Of a stretch of 64,000 nt of DNA, positions 52,616-62,195 are shown piece by piece. Below the pieces are notes generated by a model. That model searched no databases and had not been told where the DNA came from. It saw nothing but the letters and a program-made list of their open reading frames with translations. Each line of letters begins with the position of its first letter. The first letter of the stretch is position 1. The position numbers and the translations under genes were made by a program. Source of the DNA: Rufibacter sp. DG15C (GTDB taxonomy: Bacteria; Bacteroidota; Bacteroidia; Cytophagales; Hymenobacteraceae); contig NZ_CP010776.1 in assembly GCF_001577755.1 (NCBI RefSeq), positions 496,001-560,000 on the forward strand, given 5' to 3'.

Positions 52616-52653
52616 TGTTTTTGGGCTGGTTTCCAGAAAACAGGCCAAAAACA
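52616..52653. repeat. 38-bp palindromic repeat, copy 22
   Basis: Near-consensus left end, right end AAAAACAA; last copy before a 5.9-kb stretch without any. Confidence 0.75.
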
Positions 52654-52812
52654 ATTTCACAGGTTTTCACTTATCAACTAGAAATTTCCTTACTTCACTT
52701 TCAACCAGTTTATGTATTCACTTCTAAGTTTTAAATGAATACATGCTTCATAAATTAAAATTTCAGCGCATTACATAAGTAGCACCTTAGCCCTCAGCCA
52801 TTCCATTAAACC

Positions 52813-53595
52813 ATGAAAAACCGCTGGCAACTTTTTGAGCTGGAAGACCAGGCGTGGTTTCCGCATGCGGTGCGGCAGGGCATGATGGACGTATTGCGGT
52901 TTCTGATTACGGCGCTGGGCATCTACAAACCTATTGTGCCCCTGCTATTGAATGGCTTAAAGCAGACCAACCAAACTCAGCTTGTAGACCTGTGTGCGGG
53001 TGCGGGCGGCGGCATCTTGCAGATTTGGGAGGAGTTGGAAAAACAGAGCGGTCAAGCCATCAACATTACCGTCACAGACAAATTCCCAAACGTAGAGGCT
53101 TACCAATTTCTAGAGACTCAATCTAACGGGGCTATCTCTTTTGTAGAAACGGAAGTAGATGCCACCGCTGTGCCGCCAGACCTGAGAGGGTTTAGGACGG
53201 TGTTTTCGGCGTTTCATCATTTTAAGCCTGAGATGGCGCAAAAGATTTTGCAAGACGCGGTTCGCCAGAACCAAGGCATTGGGGTGTTTGAAGGCGCCAG
53301 CAAGAAATGGCACGAGTTGCTGTTGGTGTGGCTGGTCTTCCCGTGGGTGATTTTGTTGATTACGCCGTTCATCAGGCCATTTACCTGGAGCAGGTTGTTC
53401 TTTACCTACTTACTCCCGTTGATTCCTTTGGGCGTGGTGTGGGACGGGACGGTTTCTATCTTGCGCATGTACACCCCAGAGCATCTACAAACCATGGTGC
53501 AACATTTGAATGCTCCGCACTATACCTGGCAGATTGGCCGGGCCAAACACTGGAGTGGCACGGGTGTGTTGTATTTAATAGGCTATCCTTCGTAA
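52813..53595 (+). CDS. Methyltransferase-like protein with C-terminal membrane segments
   Basis: A 260-residue protein. The first half has a Rossmann-like SAM-binding motif (VDLCAGAGGGILQIW, about residues 58-72) and a TVTDKFPN acidic strand; the second half carries two or three hydrophobic segments (WLVFPWVILLITPFI, FFTYLLPLIPLG). This combination fits a membrane-bound methyltransferase for a lipid or quinone. The UbiA gene follows after 9 nt, so a prenyl-aromatic or lipid substrate is likely. Not a recognised named family. Confidence 0.65.
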   Translation: MKNRWQLFELEDQAWFPHAVRQGMMDVLRFLITALGIYKPIVPLLLNGLKQTNQTQLVDLCAGAGGGILQIWEELEKQSGQAINITVTDKFPNVEAYQFLETQSNGAISFVETEVDATAVPPDLRGFRTVFSAFHHFKPEMAQKILQDAVRQNQGIGVFEGASKKWHELLLVWLVFPWVILLITPFIRPFTWSRLFFTYLLPLIPLGVVWDGTVSILRMYTPEHLQTMVQHLNAPHYTWQIGRAKHWSGTGVLYLIGYPS

Positions 53596-53604
53596 ACTGC
53601 GTCC

Positions 53605-54489
53605 ATGAACCTTTCCCTGTCTAGCGCCTGGCGGCTGTTGCGCATTCCGTTCTCGGTGTTTTTGATGCCTATTTTCTGGTTTGCGGTGAGTGCCACGCCT
53701 ACTATTTCTGTCTGGCGAGCCGCAGCGGTGTTCTGCATTCTGCACTTGTTAGTGTACCCCGCCAGCAACGGCTACAACTCCTATTATGATCGCGACGAAG
53801 GCAGCATTGGTGGTCTCAAGCATCCGCCGCAGGTCACAGAATCTTTGTACTGGCTGGTGTTAGTTTTTGATGTGCTGGCGGTGGGCTTGTCTTTGTTGAT
53901 TTCCTGGCCGTTTGCGGTGATGGTTCTTGTGTATTTGCTGGTGTCTAAGGCGTATAGCTTTAAAGGGATTCGGCTGAAGAAGTATCCTTTCCTGAGTACG
54001 TTGGTAGTGGTGCTATTCCAAGGGGCATTCACGTTTGTCATGGTACAGGTGGGGAGTGGCGTGCCTATGGATCAGATTCAAGACGACACCAATCTGTTGC
54101 TGGCTTTGGTGAGTTCACTATTTTTGTGTGGCTCTTATCCCCTCACCCAAGTGTATCAGCATCAAGAAGACGCCCGCCGCGGCGACCAAACCTTGAGTTT
54201 GCTCTTGGGCCTGACCGGCACCTTTCTGTTTGCGGGAATAAGTATGTTACTGGCTACCAGCGTACTGCTTTACACATATTTCTTGCGCAATCAAAACACG
54301 CACAGCCTGCTCTTTTTATTGGGTACGTTCCCCGTGATTCTGGTTTTCACGCGTTGGGTATTGCGGGTACAGAAAGACGCCGCTGTGGCAGATTTTGATC
54401 ATACCATGCAGATGAACAAGGTCTCCAGCCTAAGCATGAGCTTTACATTTGCGGGTATTTTGGCTTGGCAAATCTGGCATTTGGGGTAA
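53605..54489 (+). CDS. UbiA-family prenyltransferase
   Basis: A 294-residue integral membrane protein with about eight helices. Of the two Asp-rich motifs of UbiA enzymes, the second is clear (EDARRGDQTL) and the first is a variant (NGYNSYYDRDEGS). It would transfer a polyprenyl group to an aromatic or glycerol acceptor. It follows the methyltransferase-like gene by 9 nt, suggesting joint synthesis of a prenylated, methylated lipid. It is not menA by context, and the acceptor is unknown. Confidence 0.83.
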   Translation: MNLSLSSAWRLLRIPFSVFLMPIFWFAVSATPTISVWRAAAVFCILHLLVYPASNGYNSYYDRDEGSIGGLKHPPQVTESLYWLVLVFDVLAVGLSLLISWPFAVMVLVYLLVSKAYSFKGIRLKKYPFLSTLVVVLFQGAFTFVMVQVGSGVPMDQIQDDTNLLLALVSSLFLCGSYPLTQVYQHQEDARRGDQTLSLLLGLTGTFLFAGISMLLATSVLLYTYFLRNQNTHSLLFLLGTFPVILVFTRWVLRVQKDAAVADFDHTMQMNKVSSLSMSFTFAGILAWQIWHLG

Positions 54490-54547
54490 AACGCCAACAG
54501 CCTTGCAGGAACTGCGTACATGGGTTTTTACGAAGCTTCATACACCC

Positions 54548-55147
54548 ATGCGTACCTTCCCTTTTATCTGCCTTTTGTCATTACTGGTTGCTTGTGAGCC
54601 CGCCACTAAAGAGACAACTACTTCTACTTCTAACCCGGTAGAAGCCCAAGAGACCACGGCAGACAATAAAAAGGGCAAAATCCCAGTGATAAAGATTGTG
54701 CAACGCACGCACAAATTCTCTTCTGCGTCCCAACCAGATTATTTTAGGTTGGTGCTGACCGGCGATTCCATCACTACCGGAAACGTGGCTTTTACCATCA
54801 CCGCTGCTGACGGCCAGAAGATTTATGAGGAGCAGTTCACCGCCGCCGACTTAGAGGCCGCCATGGTATATGAGATGGAAACGCCAACTGCTCCTATCCG
54901 TGACCGCGAAGCCTATATCTTGCGTCGCATGGAGGAGTTTGTGCAGGAAGATGATTTTGTAACGCCGGCCATTCCGGCCACTATGCGCGCAGATACGGCC
55001 TTTGTTTCCTTGACCACGTTTAAAGCTATCCAAGCTAATCCTTCGGCTACTGGGTTTAAGTACCTGCTAGGCAAGGAAGACGGGCGGCTGTTGGTGTATG
55101 ACCCCAGCCAGAAGAAAGCAATACGTTATGGTAGTTTTGGCGGGTAA
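54548..55147 (+). CDS. Lipoprotein of unknown function
   Basis: A 199-residue lipoprotein. The ATG at 54548 starts a signal peptide with the lipobox LVAC (Cys at about residue 16), followed by a Thr/Ser/Glu-rich linker and a soluble domain without recognised motifs (KIVQRTHKFSSASQPDYFRLVL, then VAFTITAADGQ). The frame is open from 54449, inside the UbiA gene, but that part is not homologous to anything recognised. It starts 58 nt after UbiA and may belong to its transcript. Confidence 0.65.
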   Translation: MRTFPFICLLSLLVACEPATKETTTSTSNPVEAQETTADNKKGKIPVIKIVQRTHKFSSASQPDYFRLVLTGDSITTGNVAFTITAADGQKIYEEQFTAADLEAAMVYEMETPTAPIRDREAYILRRMEEFVQEDDFVTPAIPATMRADTAFVSLTTFKAIQANPSATGFKYLLGKEDGRLLVYDPSQKKAIRYGSFGG

Positions 55148-55247
55148 GCTAGATTAGGTGAAGCTTATTAAATGCAATCTCATATAGAGTTGCGCAACGT
55201 GATGATATATCCATCAATCCTTAATATTGATTATTTTGGTCCTTCTC

Positions 55248-56318
55248 TTAATTGGAGGACTTCCAGAGGCTGACGGTTCGGTCTGAGCTTCCGGCGGCAA
55301 TCCATTTCCCGTCTGGTGAGAACTGTACATCATTCACATCGTTTTCATGTTGCGAGAAGGTCTGTAGCAGTTTTCCAGTCTTCACCTGCCATAAGCGCAT
55401 AGAAACGCCTTTGTTGTATTTAGAATCACCCAAGAAATTTTGCAGGAACTCCCCAAGAGCGGGTTTGTCACGGCCGGCGGTCACCAGCAATTCATTGTTA
55501 GGGCTGAAATCAACGGCCTGGGCATGTTCTGGCGTGTGAAGTGTTTTCAATAGCCGCCAATCTGCGGTGGCCCACAGTTTGGTGGTTTTATCATCACTGG
55601 TGCTGGCCAGGATGGTACCGTCGTGGCTGAAGGCCATGGAGACCACGGCTTCTGAGTGACCCGCAATTGTCTTCAATAGCTTACCGGTATGCAGGTCCCA
55701 GATTTTAATGGTGCTGTCAAAACTGCCACTGGCCACTTTGTCTCCCAGAGGGCTGATTCTCACGACCCACACATTGCGTTCATGTCCTTTGAGGACGTGT
55801 AACAGGCGCCCAGTTTCAACGTCCCACACTTTGATAGTGCCGTCTTCTCCGCTGCTGGCCAGCACCTTTCCGTTGGGGCTGAAATCTATGGACCAAACCG
55901 TGCCATTGTGTCCTACCAATTCCTTGGCAAGCGTTCCAGTCGGCAAAGCCCAGAGTCTTATTTTGGCATCATACCCCGCCGAGGCTACATAATAGGGTGT
56001 GCGATTGATGGTGACCGCCGTCACCCCACTTGGTTGAGACAGACGTTTAACCAATGATTTGTTGGTAGTGTCCCAAATGTTAACGGTGCTGTCCACGCTT
56101 CCGGTGGCCAGCCATTTACCGTCTGGACTAAACCTCACTGACCAAATATCTGCCCGATGACCAGAGAGGATGGACGTTAAGCTAAAAAGATTACTGTTTA
56201 CAATTTCGGGTTTATACCAGAGCTGGATATAAAGTAAGAATCCTAAAATGCCCGCTAGCACAAATATTAACCAAGCAGAATTTTTTATACCTCGTTGAGG
56301 CTTTTTTGATGATGGCAT
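55248..56318 (-). CDS. Membrane-anchored WD40-repeat protein
   Basis: A 356-residue protein with an N-terminal transmembrane helix (about residues 14-31: AWLIFVLAGILGFLLYIQLW) and seven or so WD40 repeats, each with the FSPDGKWLA/ASGSxDSTxKIWD pattern (for example VRFSPDGKWLATGS and VQFSPDGKWIAAGS). The repeats form a beta-propeller. The topology puts the propeller in the periplasm or on the cytoplasmic face; not decidable. No linked kinase or caspase-like gene is present. Function is unknown. Confidence 0.85.
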   Translation of the reverse strand: MPSSKKPQRGIKNSAWLIFVLAGILGFLLYIQLWYKPEIVNSNLFSLTSILSGHRADIWSVRFSPDGKWLATGSVDSTVNIWDTTNKSLVKRLSQPSGVTAVTINRTPYYVASAGYDAKIRLWALPTGTLAKELVGHNGTVWSIDFSPNGKVLASSGEDGTIKVWDVETGRLLHVLKGHERNVWVVRISPLGDKVASGSFDSTIKIWDLHTGKLLKTIAGHSEAVVSMAFSHDGTILASTSDDKTTKLWATADWRLLKTLHTPEHAQAVDFSPNNELLVTAGRDKPALGEFLQNFLGDSKYNKGVSMRLWQVKTGKLLQTFSQHENDVNDVQFSPDGKWIAAGSSDRTVSLWKSSN

Positions 56319-56384
56319 TTTTGCAAGAAGTTTAACTGGGGTGAGTTTTCTTTAAAGAGGCATTGTCAATAGGCACTGGTTTTA

Positions 56385-56750
56385 TTACGCTTTGCGCAGA
56401 ATCTTCTCCATTTTCTTGCCTTTGGCCAGTTCATCTATCAACTTGTCCAAATACCGCACCTGCTTGGTTAAGAGCGTTTCAATCTCTTCTACCCTGTAGC
56501 CACAAATAACTCCGGTAATAAGGTGCGCATTGGGGTTCAGGTTGGCGTTTTGAAAGAAGGTATCAAACGTCACTTTCTGGTCAATCTGCTCTTGCAATTC
56601 TTTCTCTCCAAAGCCCGTCAGCCATTCTATCACTTGGTGCAACTCTTCTTTGGTTCTGCCTTTTGTTTCCACTTTCTTGACGTAATGCGGATATACAGAG
56701 GCAAAGGTCAAACTCGCTATTTTGGCGTCGTGCTCTGGGGTAGTGGTCAT
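56385..56750 (-). CDS. DUF2200 domain protein
   Basis: A 121-residue soluble protein of the DUF2200 family ([22 protein letters not shown], then [33 protein letters not shown]). The family is small and basic at its ends and has no established role. It ends in a Lys/Arg-rich tail ([13 protein letters not shown]). Nothing in the neighbourhood suggests a pathway. No promoter was recognised. Confidence 0.85.
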   Translation of the reverse strand: MTTTPEHDAKIASLTFASVYPHYVKKVETKGRTKEELHQVIEWLTGFGEKELQEQIDQKVTFDTFFQNANLNPNAHLITGVICGYRVEEIETLLTKQVRYLDKLIDELAKGKKMEKILRKA

Positions 56751-56955
56751 ATTATTGTAATCTTTTCAATTCGTCTTATCATTCAAGCAAACTTTCTTCT
56801 TACTCTTCAGGTCTTATTTGGGATTGAATCATTGTGAGAAGTTTTGCTGGTATTATTTTCAGTAATGTTTACCAGTACAATGTATAAGTTGAGTTAAGTT
56901 GCTGAAAGAGATTTGCTTTTACCAATTTCGCCTGCAAGTTTTCCAATCAACAACT

Positions 56956-57705
56956 TTACCCTACGCCCCATTGGGTTGGTGGCTCTATAGTAAGGTTGTT
57001 GAACTCTTTAAAAATTAACCAGCCAGAAACGAGTATCTGGATAGGAAGCAAGGGCATAGCCATCTCTCCAATGGGACGGTGTCCCAAGAACATCATCAAT
57101 GTTACTCCAGTGAATTGAAGTAGTATCCCAAAGAGTCCAATGCTAGCCAATGCTCTTGGAATCAGCTTGAAACGAAACAGTGAGACATAAAAAATAAACA
57201 TCCAGGCGCCAATGGCAAACAACTGCGTTATATGAGCAGAGCGCCTCGCGGAAGCCACCGTTGCACCAATCACCTGATATAGTTCTGAATCTGGGGCACC
57301 TGCAGAAACAAACCTATCGCTTATTGCCAGCATAGACATGATACTGCTGGCGTGCACTAAATCCAAGATGCAACTGACAACACAAACCACTAAGAACACT
57401 AGCGCACCTGTTATACTATACCGTCGGAAAACTTGGAAGGCAGTGATACCCAGGCACACTGTAACCCCGGAACCTATGAAAGAGAGAAGCACCGCCACCC
57501 TAATCTGAAGGGCTTGCTCTGCCACCGCCGAAAGAAAAGCCGGTGAGCCCAATGTAATGGGCTTTGATAAGATAAAGGGCAGAGTTAGCGCAGTAATTAA
57601 TTGAAGCAACAAAAGAATGCCAACCTTCCGGCCAATTTTAAGCACATATTGGGAAGCTGATTGCATACACTTTCCTTCGTGGTAAGCTGTAGAATTGGTC
57701 GGCAT
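56956..57705 (-). CDS. DUF4386 membrane protein
   Basis: A 249-residue integral membrane protein with six or so helices matching the DUF4386 pattern (LITALTLPFILSKP, RVAVLLSFIGSGVTVCLGI, CCILDLVHASSIMSM-type segment, then GATVASARRSAHITQLF). The family function is unknown. Codon use is AT-richer than the housekeeping genes around it. Either the ATG at 57705 or the one at 57666 could start translation; the first is listed. Confidence 0.8.
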   Translation of the reverse strand: MPTNSTAYHEGKCMQSASQYVLKIGRKVGILLLLQLITALTLPFILSKPITLGSPAFLSAVAEQALQIRVAVLLSFIGSGVTVCLGITAFQVFRRYSITGALVFLVVCVVSCILDLVHASSIMSMLAISDRFVSAGAPDSELYQVIGATVASARRSAHITQLFAIGAWMFIFYVSLFRFKLIPRALASIGLFGILLQFTGVTLMMFLGHRPIGEMAMPLLPIQILVSGWLIFKEFNNLTIEPPTQWGVG

Positions 57706-57877
57706 TGTATTTTAGGTTCGTTTAAATATTACACTAATACATTCCTAAGCTATGCTTATTGCCTAATGCCTTCAATTGAATATTTATCAATTAGAATTTA
57801 TCTTCAACAGGCTGGTTACCAGTCACACCCAAAACAGTCCCTCATTTCCAAAAATTACGCTAACGTAATTTAACCTT

Positions 57878-58402
57878 TTAAGACAGAACAGAATGACCAT
57901 CCTTTATGCTGGCTAAGAAGGATTCTACCTCGTCTTCATGAATAGTAGGAAGCCCACTCTCTTCTACACAGTACATATCTGCCATATACCGCATGCCCAG
58001 ATATTTTGCTGTTTCCTTGAAGGGCATATAGAACCCATCCTTCAGCTCCTGGTCACACCCACAGCAGACAACGGCCATTTCCATTCCCCTTAATTTTCGG
58101 CCGGTTTCCTTCTCTGTCTTCAAACAGTCTGAAAGACGGTCGAAGAAGATTTTCATTGTTCCACTCATGGCATACCAGTAAACTGGCGTTGCAAAAACAA
58201 CAATCTGATACTCTTCTACAATATGCCTGATTAAAGGAAGGAAATCGTCGTCCCTGTTTTTAAACTCATAGTCAAACTCTCCTATCTTTTTGGTCTTCAA
58301 ATCTATGATAGGAAAGTTTGTTCTTGTACTTATAAAATTGGCTATACTCTTAGTAGTTCCATTGCTATTAGAACTTCCCAAGATGATGACTCCTTTCTTC
58401 AT
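57878..58402 (-). CDS. Flavodoxin/NADPH-dependent FMN reductase family protein
   Basis: A 174-residue FMN-binding protein. The phosphate loop SSNSNGTTKS (residues 10-19) and FATPVYWYAMSGTMKIFFDR (second FMN loop) are typical of the NADPH-dependent FMN reductase / flavodoxin-like family; several Cys residues (AVVCCGCDQ) follow. It may be an iron-sulfur- or redox-linked flavodoxin-like reductase. No obvious partner gene. AT-rich like its two neighbours. Confidence 0.82.
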   Translation of the reverse strand: MKKGVIILGSSNSNGTTKSIANFISTRTNFPIIDLKTKKIGEFDYEFKNRDDDFLPLIRHIVEEYQIVVFATPVYWYAMSGTMKIFFDRLSDCLKTEKETGRKLRGMEMAVVCCGCDQELKDGFYMPFKETAKYLGMRYMADMYCVEESGLPTIHEDEVESFLASIKDGHSVLS

Positions 58403-58573
58403 TTAAATCTAATTTTTAGCAAGCAGGTTCTTACCGGTTTTGTGTAAAGTGAACGTAATTGAATTATTAGCCCAATATATGGATTATTATATGTTGTATA
58501 AAAGCAGCAAGTACCTTCTCATAATTCATATTTTGGAGTACTATAAACCTATCAGTAGATAATAGAAAGGCAC

Positions 58574-58611
58574 CGTTTTCAGCCTACTATCCAGAAAACA
58601 GCCTAAAAACG
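58574..58611. repeat. 38-bp palindromic repeat, copy 23
   Basis: CGTTTTCAGCCTACT and CAGCCTAAAAACG arms; lies beyond the rho terminator on the minus strand. The AT-rich 58403-58573 before it holds no gene. Confidence 0.75.
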
Positions 58612-58622
58612 GCAACTATATA

Positions 58623-58666
58623 AACCAACAAGGCCTTGCAGATTTCTCTGCAAGGCCTTGTTGGTT
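58623..58666. terminator. Terminator hairpin after rho
   Basis: AACCAACAAGGCCTTGCAG pairs perfectly with CTGCAAGGCCTTGTTGGTT around a 6-nt loop, 50 nt beyond the rho stop. A word array (TGTCTTGCGTCTTC-type, 58680-58708) lies between. Confidence 0.85.
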
Positions 58667-58716
58667 CCGCAAAACAGCTGGTGTCTTGCGTCTTCTATCT
58701 TGTGTCTAAATAAAGA

Positions 58717-60579
58717 CTAGCTGTTCATAGAGATTAAGAACTCATCGTTGTCCTTGGTGCCTTTCATGCGGTCTTTCAAGAACTCCATGGCTTCTACAGA
58801 GTTCATGTCTGACATGAACTTGCGCAGAATCCAAACACGGCTCAGTTCGTCGCGGTCCATCAACAAGTCCTCTCGGCGAGTACCAGACGCCGGAACGTCA
58901 ATGGCAGGGTACACACGCTTGTTGGCTAGCTTTCTGTCTAGTTGGAGTTCCATGTTACCAGTACCTTTGAACTCTTCAAAGATTACCTCGTCCATTTTAG
59001 AACCGGTCTCAATCAAGGCAGTAGCGATGATGGTCAAAGAACCACCGTTTTCCACGTTACGGGCCGCCCCGAAGAAGCGCTTAGGCTTGTGCAAGGCGTT
59101 GGCATCCACACCACCAGAAAGAATCTTTCCAGATGAAGGCACCACGGTATTGTAGGCACGGGCCAGACGTGTGATGGAGTCCAACAGGATGACCACGTCA
59201 TGGCCGCACTCTACCATGCGCTTGGCTTTGTCTAGCACAATGCTGGAGATTTTAACGTGACGGTCGGCTTGCTCATCAAAGGTAGAGGCAATCACTTCGG
59301 CTTTTACGCTACGGGCCATGTCGGTTACCTCTTCCGGGCGCTCATCAATCAAGAGAATCATCAGGTATACTTCTGGATGGTTCTCGGTGATGGCGTTGGC
59401 AATCTCCTTCAACAAGACGGTTTTACCAGTCTTCGGCTGTGCCACGATCAGACCACGCTGTCCTTTACCAATGGGCGCGAACAGGTCCATGATGCGGGTA
59501 GAGTATTGGCTGGATTTGGTCGTCAGTTTCAGGCGCTCCTCTGGGAACAAAGGCGTCAAGTGCTGGAACGGAATACGGTCTCTGATCTCCTCAGTAGTAC
59601 GGCCGTTCACAGAATCCACTTTCAAAAGAGCAAAGTACTTCTCTCCTTCTTTCGGGGCACGCACGGTACCTTTCACGGTATCACCGGTCTTCAAACCAAA
59701 CAATTTGATCTGCGACGGAGACACATAAATATCATCTGGGCTGGCCAGGTAATGGTAATGAGCAGAACGCAGGAAGCCGTAGCCGTCTTGCATCAACTCC
59801 AGAACGCCTTCATTGGCAATAACGCCGTCAAACTCTCTAAAGTTGGGCTGGTTGTTCTGTTGCTGGTTGCGGTTCTGATTTTGGTTTTGGTCCCGGCGGT
59901 TGGTTTGCTGATTGTCGCGGGTATTGGATTGATTGTCGCGGGGTTCGCGGTCACGGTTGTTGTTGTCTCTTGGCTCGCGGTTGCTGTTGTCACGCGGTTG
60001 TTGCGCTTCTCTGGGCTCGCGTTGCTCTCTTGGTTCACGTTGTTCTCTTGGAGCGCGGGGCTGCTGGCCTTCGCGCGGCTCGCGGTTCTGGAACTCACGC
60101 GGCTGTTGCATGCGGTTCTCGCGCGGCTCGCGGGCTTCGGTGCGCGGGGCGGCCTCAGGGTTGTCAGAGGCGGGCTCTGGGCGGGCAGCTCTTTGCTCAC
60201 GGGCCTCGTCGGTCTTAGGAGTGCGCTCACGCGGGGCACGGGCTTCTCTTGGTGCACGCTCAGGTCGTTCTGCGCGGGCCGGACGCTCTGCCACTTGGGC
60301 TGGGCGGGCCTCGTCGGCTACCAGGGCCACTGGCGCTTCGGCCATGGCTTCCACCAGTTCTTCTTCTTGTTGCACGGCTACGCCTTCAGCCTCTGCGGGT
60401 GCAGCGGCCGCTTTATATTTCTTGGGGAGTTTTTCAATAGGAGTGACAGCCTGCTGATCTAAAATCTTGTAGACCAATTCTTGCTTGCTGAGCTTCTTGA
60501 AGTTGGTGACACCGAGGTTTTCGGCAATTTCTTTGAGCTCTGAAAGAAGACTTTCTTTCAACTCTTCAATGTTGTACAT
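58717..60579 (-). CDS. rho: Transcription termination factor Rho with a large disordered insertion
   Basis: A 620-residue Rho, much longer than the about 420 residues of E. coli Rho. Residues 1-45 are the Rho N domain; residues about 51-247 are a low-complexity insertion rich in Arg, Pro, Glu, Asn and Gln (repeats of [17 protein letters not shown]); then come the cold-shock RNA-binding domain ([16 protein letters not shown]), Walker A ([10 protein letters not shown]), Walker B ([10 protein letters not shown]) and the Q/R loop. The hexameric helicase core is intact. Such basic, disordered insertions in Bacteroidota Rho are known to add RNA binding. Its length and repeats probably evolve fast. 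The gene is monocistronic. Confidence 0.95.
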   Translation of the reverse strand: MYNIEELKESLLSELKEIAENLGVTNFKKLSKQELVYKILDQQAVTPIEKLPKKYKAAAAPAEAEGVAVQQEEELVEAMAEAPVALVADEARPAQVAERPARAERPERAPREARAPRERTPKTDEAREQRAARPEPASDNPEAAPRTEAREPRENRMQQPREFQNREPREGQQPRAPREQREPREQREPREAQQPRDNSNREPRDNNNRDREPRDNQSNTRDNQQTNRRDQNQNQNRNQQQNNQPNFREFDGVIANEGVLELMQDGYGFLRSAHYHYLASPDDIYVSPSQIKLFGLKTGDTVKGTVRAPKEGEKYFALLKVDSVNGRTTEEIRDRIPFQHLTPLFPEERLKLTTKSSQYSTRIMDLFAPIGKGQRGLIVAQPKTGKTVLLKEIANAITENHPEVYLMILLIDERPEEVTDMARSVKAEVIASTFDEQADRHVKISSIVLDKAKRMVECGHDVVILLDSITRLARAYNTVVPSSGKILSGGVDANALHKPKRFFGAARNVENGGSLTIIATALIETGSKMDEVIFEEFKGTGNMELQLDRKLANKRVYPAIDVPASGTRREDLLMDRDELSRVWILRKFMSDMNSVEAMEFLKDRMKGTKDNDEFLISMNS

Positions 60580-60856
60580 AAATAGGTAATTAGCTATTCG
60601 ATTTTAAAAGACATAGCGGTTGCGAGCGCAACGGTCAGGCGAAAAATCAGGAAAATTTTTGGTGGTGAATTGGTAATGAAGAACCAGGATGGCGGTCTTA
60701 CTGAAAATGTCCTGCAATGTTAGGCAGCCTCGTTCTAAATTACAAGCAATACGAGGCTTTTTATATATTATGTTACGTTAATTTTGATAAAAAAGTGCCG
60801 GCTGCCGTAGCCTATTCAAAATATTCTATTTTTGTGAGCAGATAAACCGCCTTACC
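60580..60856. other. Divergent gap between rho and serS
   Basis: No gene. It contains the serS -7 box at 60827-60834 and, for rho, only an AT-rich leader without a clear box. No T-box or other aminoacyl-tRNA-responsive element was recognised. Confidence 0.4.
60827..60834 (+). promoter_or_regulatory. -7 promoter element of serS
   Basis: TATTTTTG (TAnnTTTG), 22 nt before the ATG at 60857. Confidence 0.5.
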
Positions 60857-62134
60857 ATGTTACAAATACCCGTTTTACGCGAGAACACCGCCCAAGTCCT
60901 GGCCGGCCTAGAGAAGAGAAATTTCCGCAACGCCGCCCAGGAGGTACAGTCCATCCTTGACCTGGACCAGAAGCGCCGCACCTTGCAGACAGAACGTGAC
61001 GAGTTGTTGTCACGGGCAAACTCTCTAGCCAAGGAAATTGGCGGCCTCATGAAAAACGGACAGAAAGACCAGGCCGAGCAACTCAAAACCGAGACCGCCG
61101 AGCTGAAGCTGAAAACCAAAGCCCTAGACGAAGAGGTACAGCAACTGGAGCATGACCTGCAGCAGGCCCTCTACAAAATCCCGAACGTGCCGCATGCCAG
61201 CGTGCCCGCCGGTAAGTCTTCTGAGGACAATGAGGTAGTTTTGGAGCACGTTGCCATCCCGCAGTTGCCAGAGAACGCCCAGCCGCACTGGGAACTCATC
61301 AAACAATATGACATCATTGATTTTGACCTGGGTAATAAAATCACCGGCGCGGGCTTTCCCGTGTACAAAGGCCAAGGTGCCCGTCTACAACGCGCGCTTA
61401 TCAACTTCTTCTTAGACGAAGCCATCAAAGCCGGATACTATGAAGTACAGCCACCTATCCTGGTGAATGAAGCCTCTGGCATTGCCACCGGCCAGCTCCC
61501 CGACAAAGAAGGCCAGATGTACCATGACAAGGCAGATAACTTATATCTAATCCCTACCGCCGAAGTTCCCATCACCAACCTGTACCGCGATGAGATCATC
61601 GCTGAAGGAAAACTGCCCATCAAAAACGTGGGCTATACGCCTTGTTTTAGAAGAGAGGCTGGTTCTTGGGGCGCCGATGTGCGCGGTCTGAACCGCCTAC
61701 ACCAGTTTGACAAAGTAGAGATAGTGCAGATACAGGCACCGGAAAAATCCTATGAGGCCCTGGAAGAAATGAGCCAGCACATACAAGGTTTGTTGCAGAA
61801 ACTAGAGTTGCCTTACCGCGTGCTCCGTCTTTGCGGCGGTGACATGGGCTTTACCTCTGCCCTTACCTATGACATGGAAGTGTACTCTGCCGCCCAAGGC
61901 CGTTGGTTGGAGGTGAGTTCTTGCTCTAACTTTGAGACCTACCAAGCCAACCGCTTAAAGCTACGCCAACGCACCGAAGGCGGAAAGCCTCAACTGCTCC
62001 ATACCTTGAACGGAAGTGCCTTGGCCCTCCCGCGCATAGTGGCCGCATTATTAGAGAACAACCAAACGCCAGAAGGTATCAAATTACCAAAGGTGTTACA
62101 TTCTTACTTAGGCTTTGAGATGATTACGAAGTAG
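60857..62134 (+). CDS. serS: Seryl-tRNA synthetase
   Basis: A 425-residue class II synthetase. The N-terminal long-arm coiled coil (about residues 30-105) binds tRNA-Ser; motif 2 is FRREAGSWGADVRGL and motif 3 is LALPRIVAALLENNQ, with LIPTAEVPITNLY between. Length is normal. It is monocistronic, followed by a terminator and a palindrome copy. Confidence 0.97.
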   Translation: MLQIPVLRENTAQVLAGLEKRNFRNAAQEVQSILDLDQKRRTLQTERDELLSRANSLAKEIGGLMKNGQKDQAEQLKTETAELKLKTKALDEEVQQLEHDLQQALYKIPNVPHASVPAGKSSEDNEVVLEHVAIPQLPENAQPHWELIKQYDIIDFDLGNKITGAGFPVYKGQGARLQRALINFFLDEAIKAGYYEVQPPILVNEASGIATGQLPDKEGQMYHDKADNLYLIPTAEVPITNLYRDEIIAEGKLPIKNVGYTPCFRREAGSWGADVRGLNRLHQFDKVEIVQIQAPEKSYEALEEMSQHIQGLLQKLELPYRVLRLCGGDMGFTSALTYDMEVYSAAQGRWLEVSSCSNFETYQANRLKLRQRTEGGKPQLLHTLNGSALALPRIVAALLENNQTPEGIKLPKVLHSYLGFEMITK

Positions 62135-62162
62135 TAACTTGTCATCTTAGGAAATGTACTAA

Positions 62163-62195
62163 AAAGAGGCAGTGATGTATCATCACTGCCTCTTT
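62163..62195 (+). terminator. Intrinsic terminator of serS
   Basis: AAAGAGGCAGTGATG pairs with CATCACTGCCTCTTT; the following CGTTTTCGG belongs to palindrome copy 24, which acts as part of the U-tract. Confidence 0.85.

Larger units (their letters stand above)
52504..52812. other. 309-bp gap with terminator and palindrome
   Basis: No gene. It holds the terminator at 52524-52562, palindrome copy 22 (52616-52653) and, from 52660 on, AT-rich leader sequence for the methyltransferase-UbiA transcript in which no consensus -7 box was found. Confidence 0.5.

Noticed and set aside
59257-60462. 401-codon open frame antisense to rho, and others in the same region (for example 59933-60457).
   Set aside because: They exist because the Arg/Glu/Gln/Asn-rich insertion of Rho has a biased base composition; no domain, no promoter, and rho is certain.
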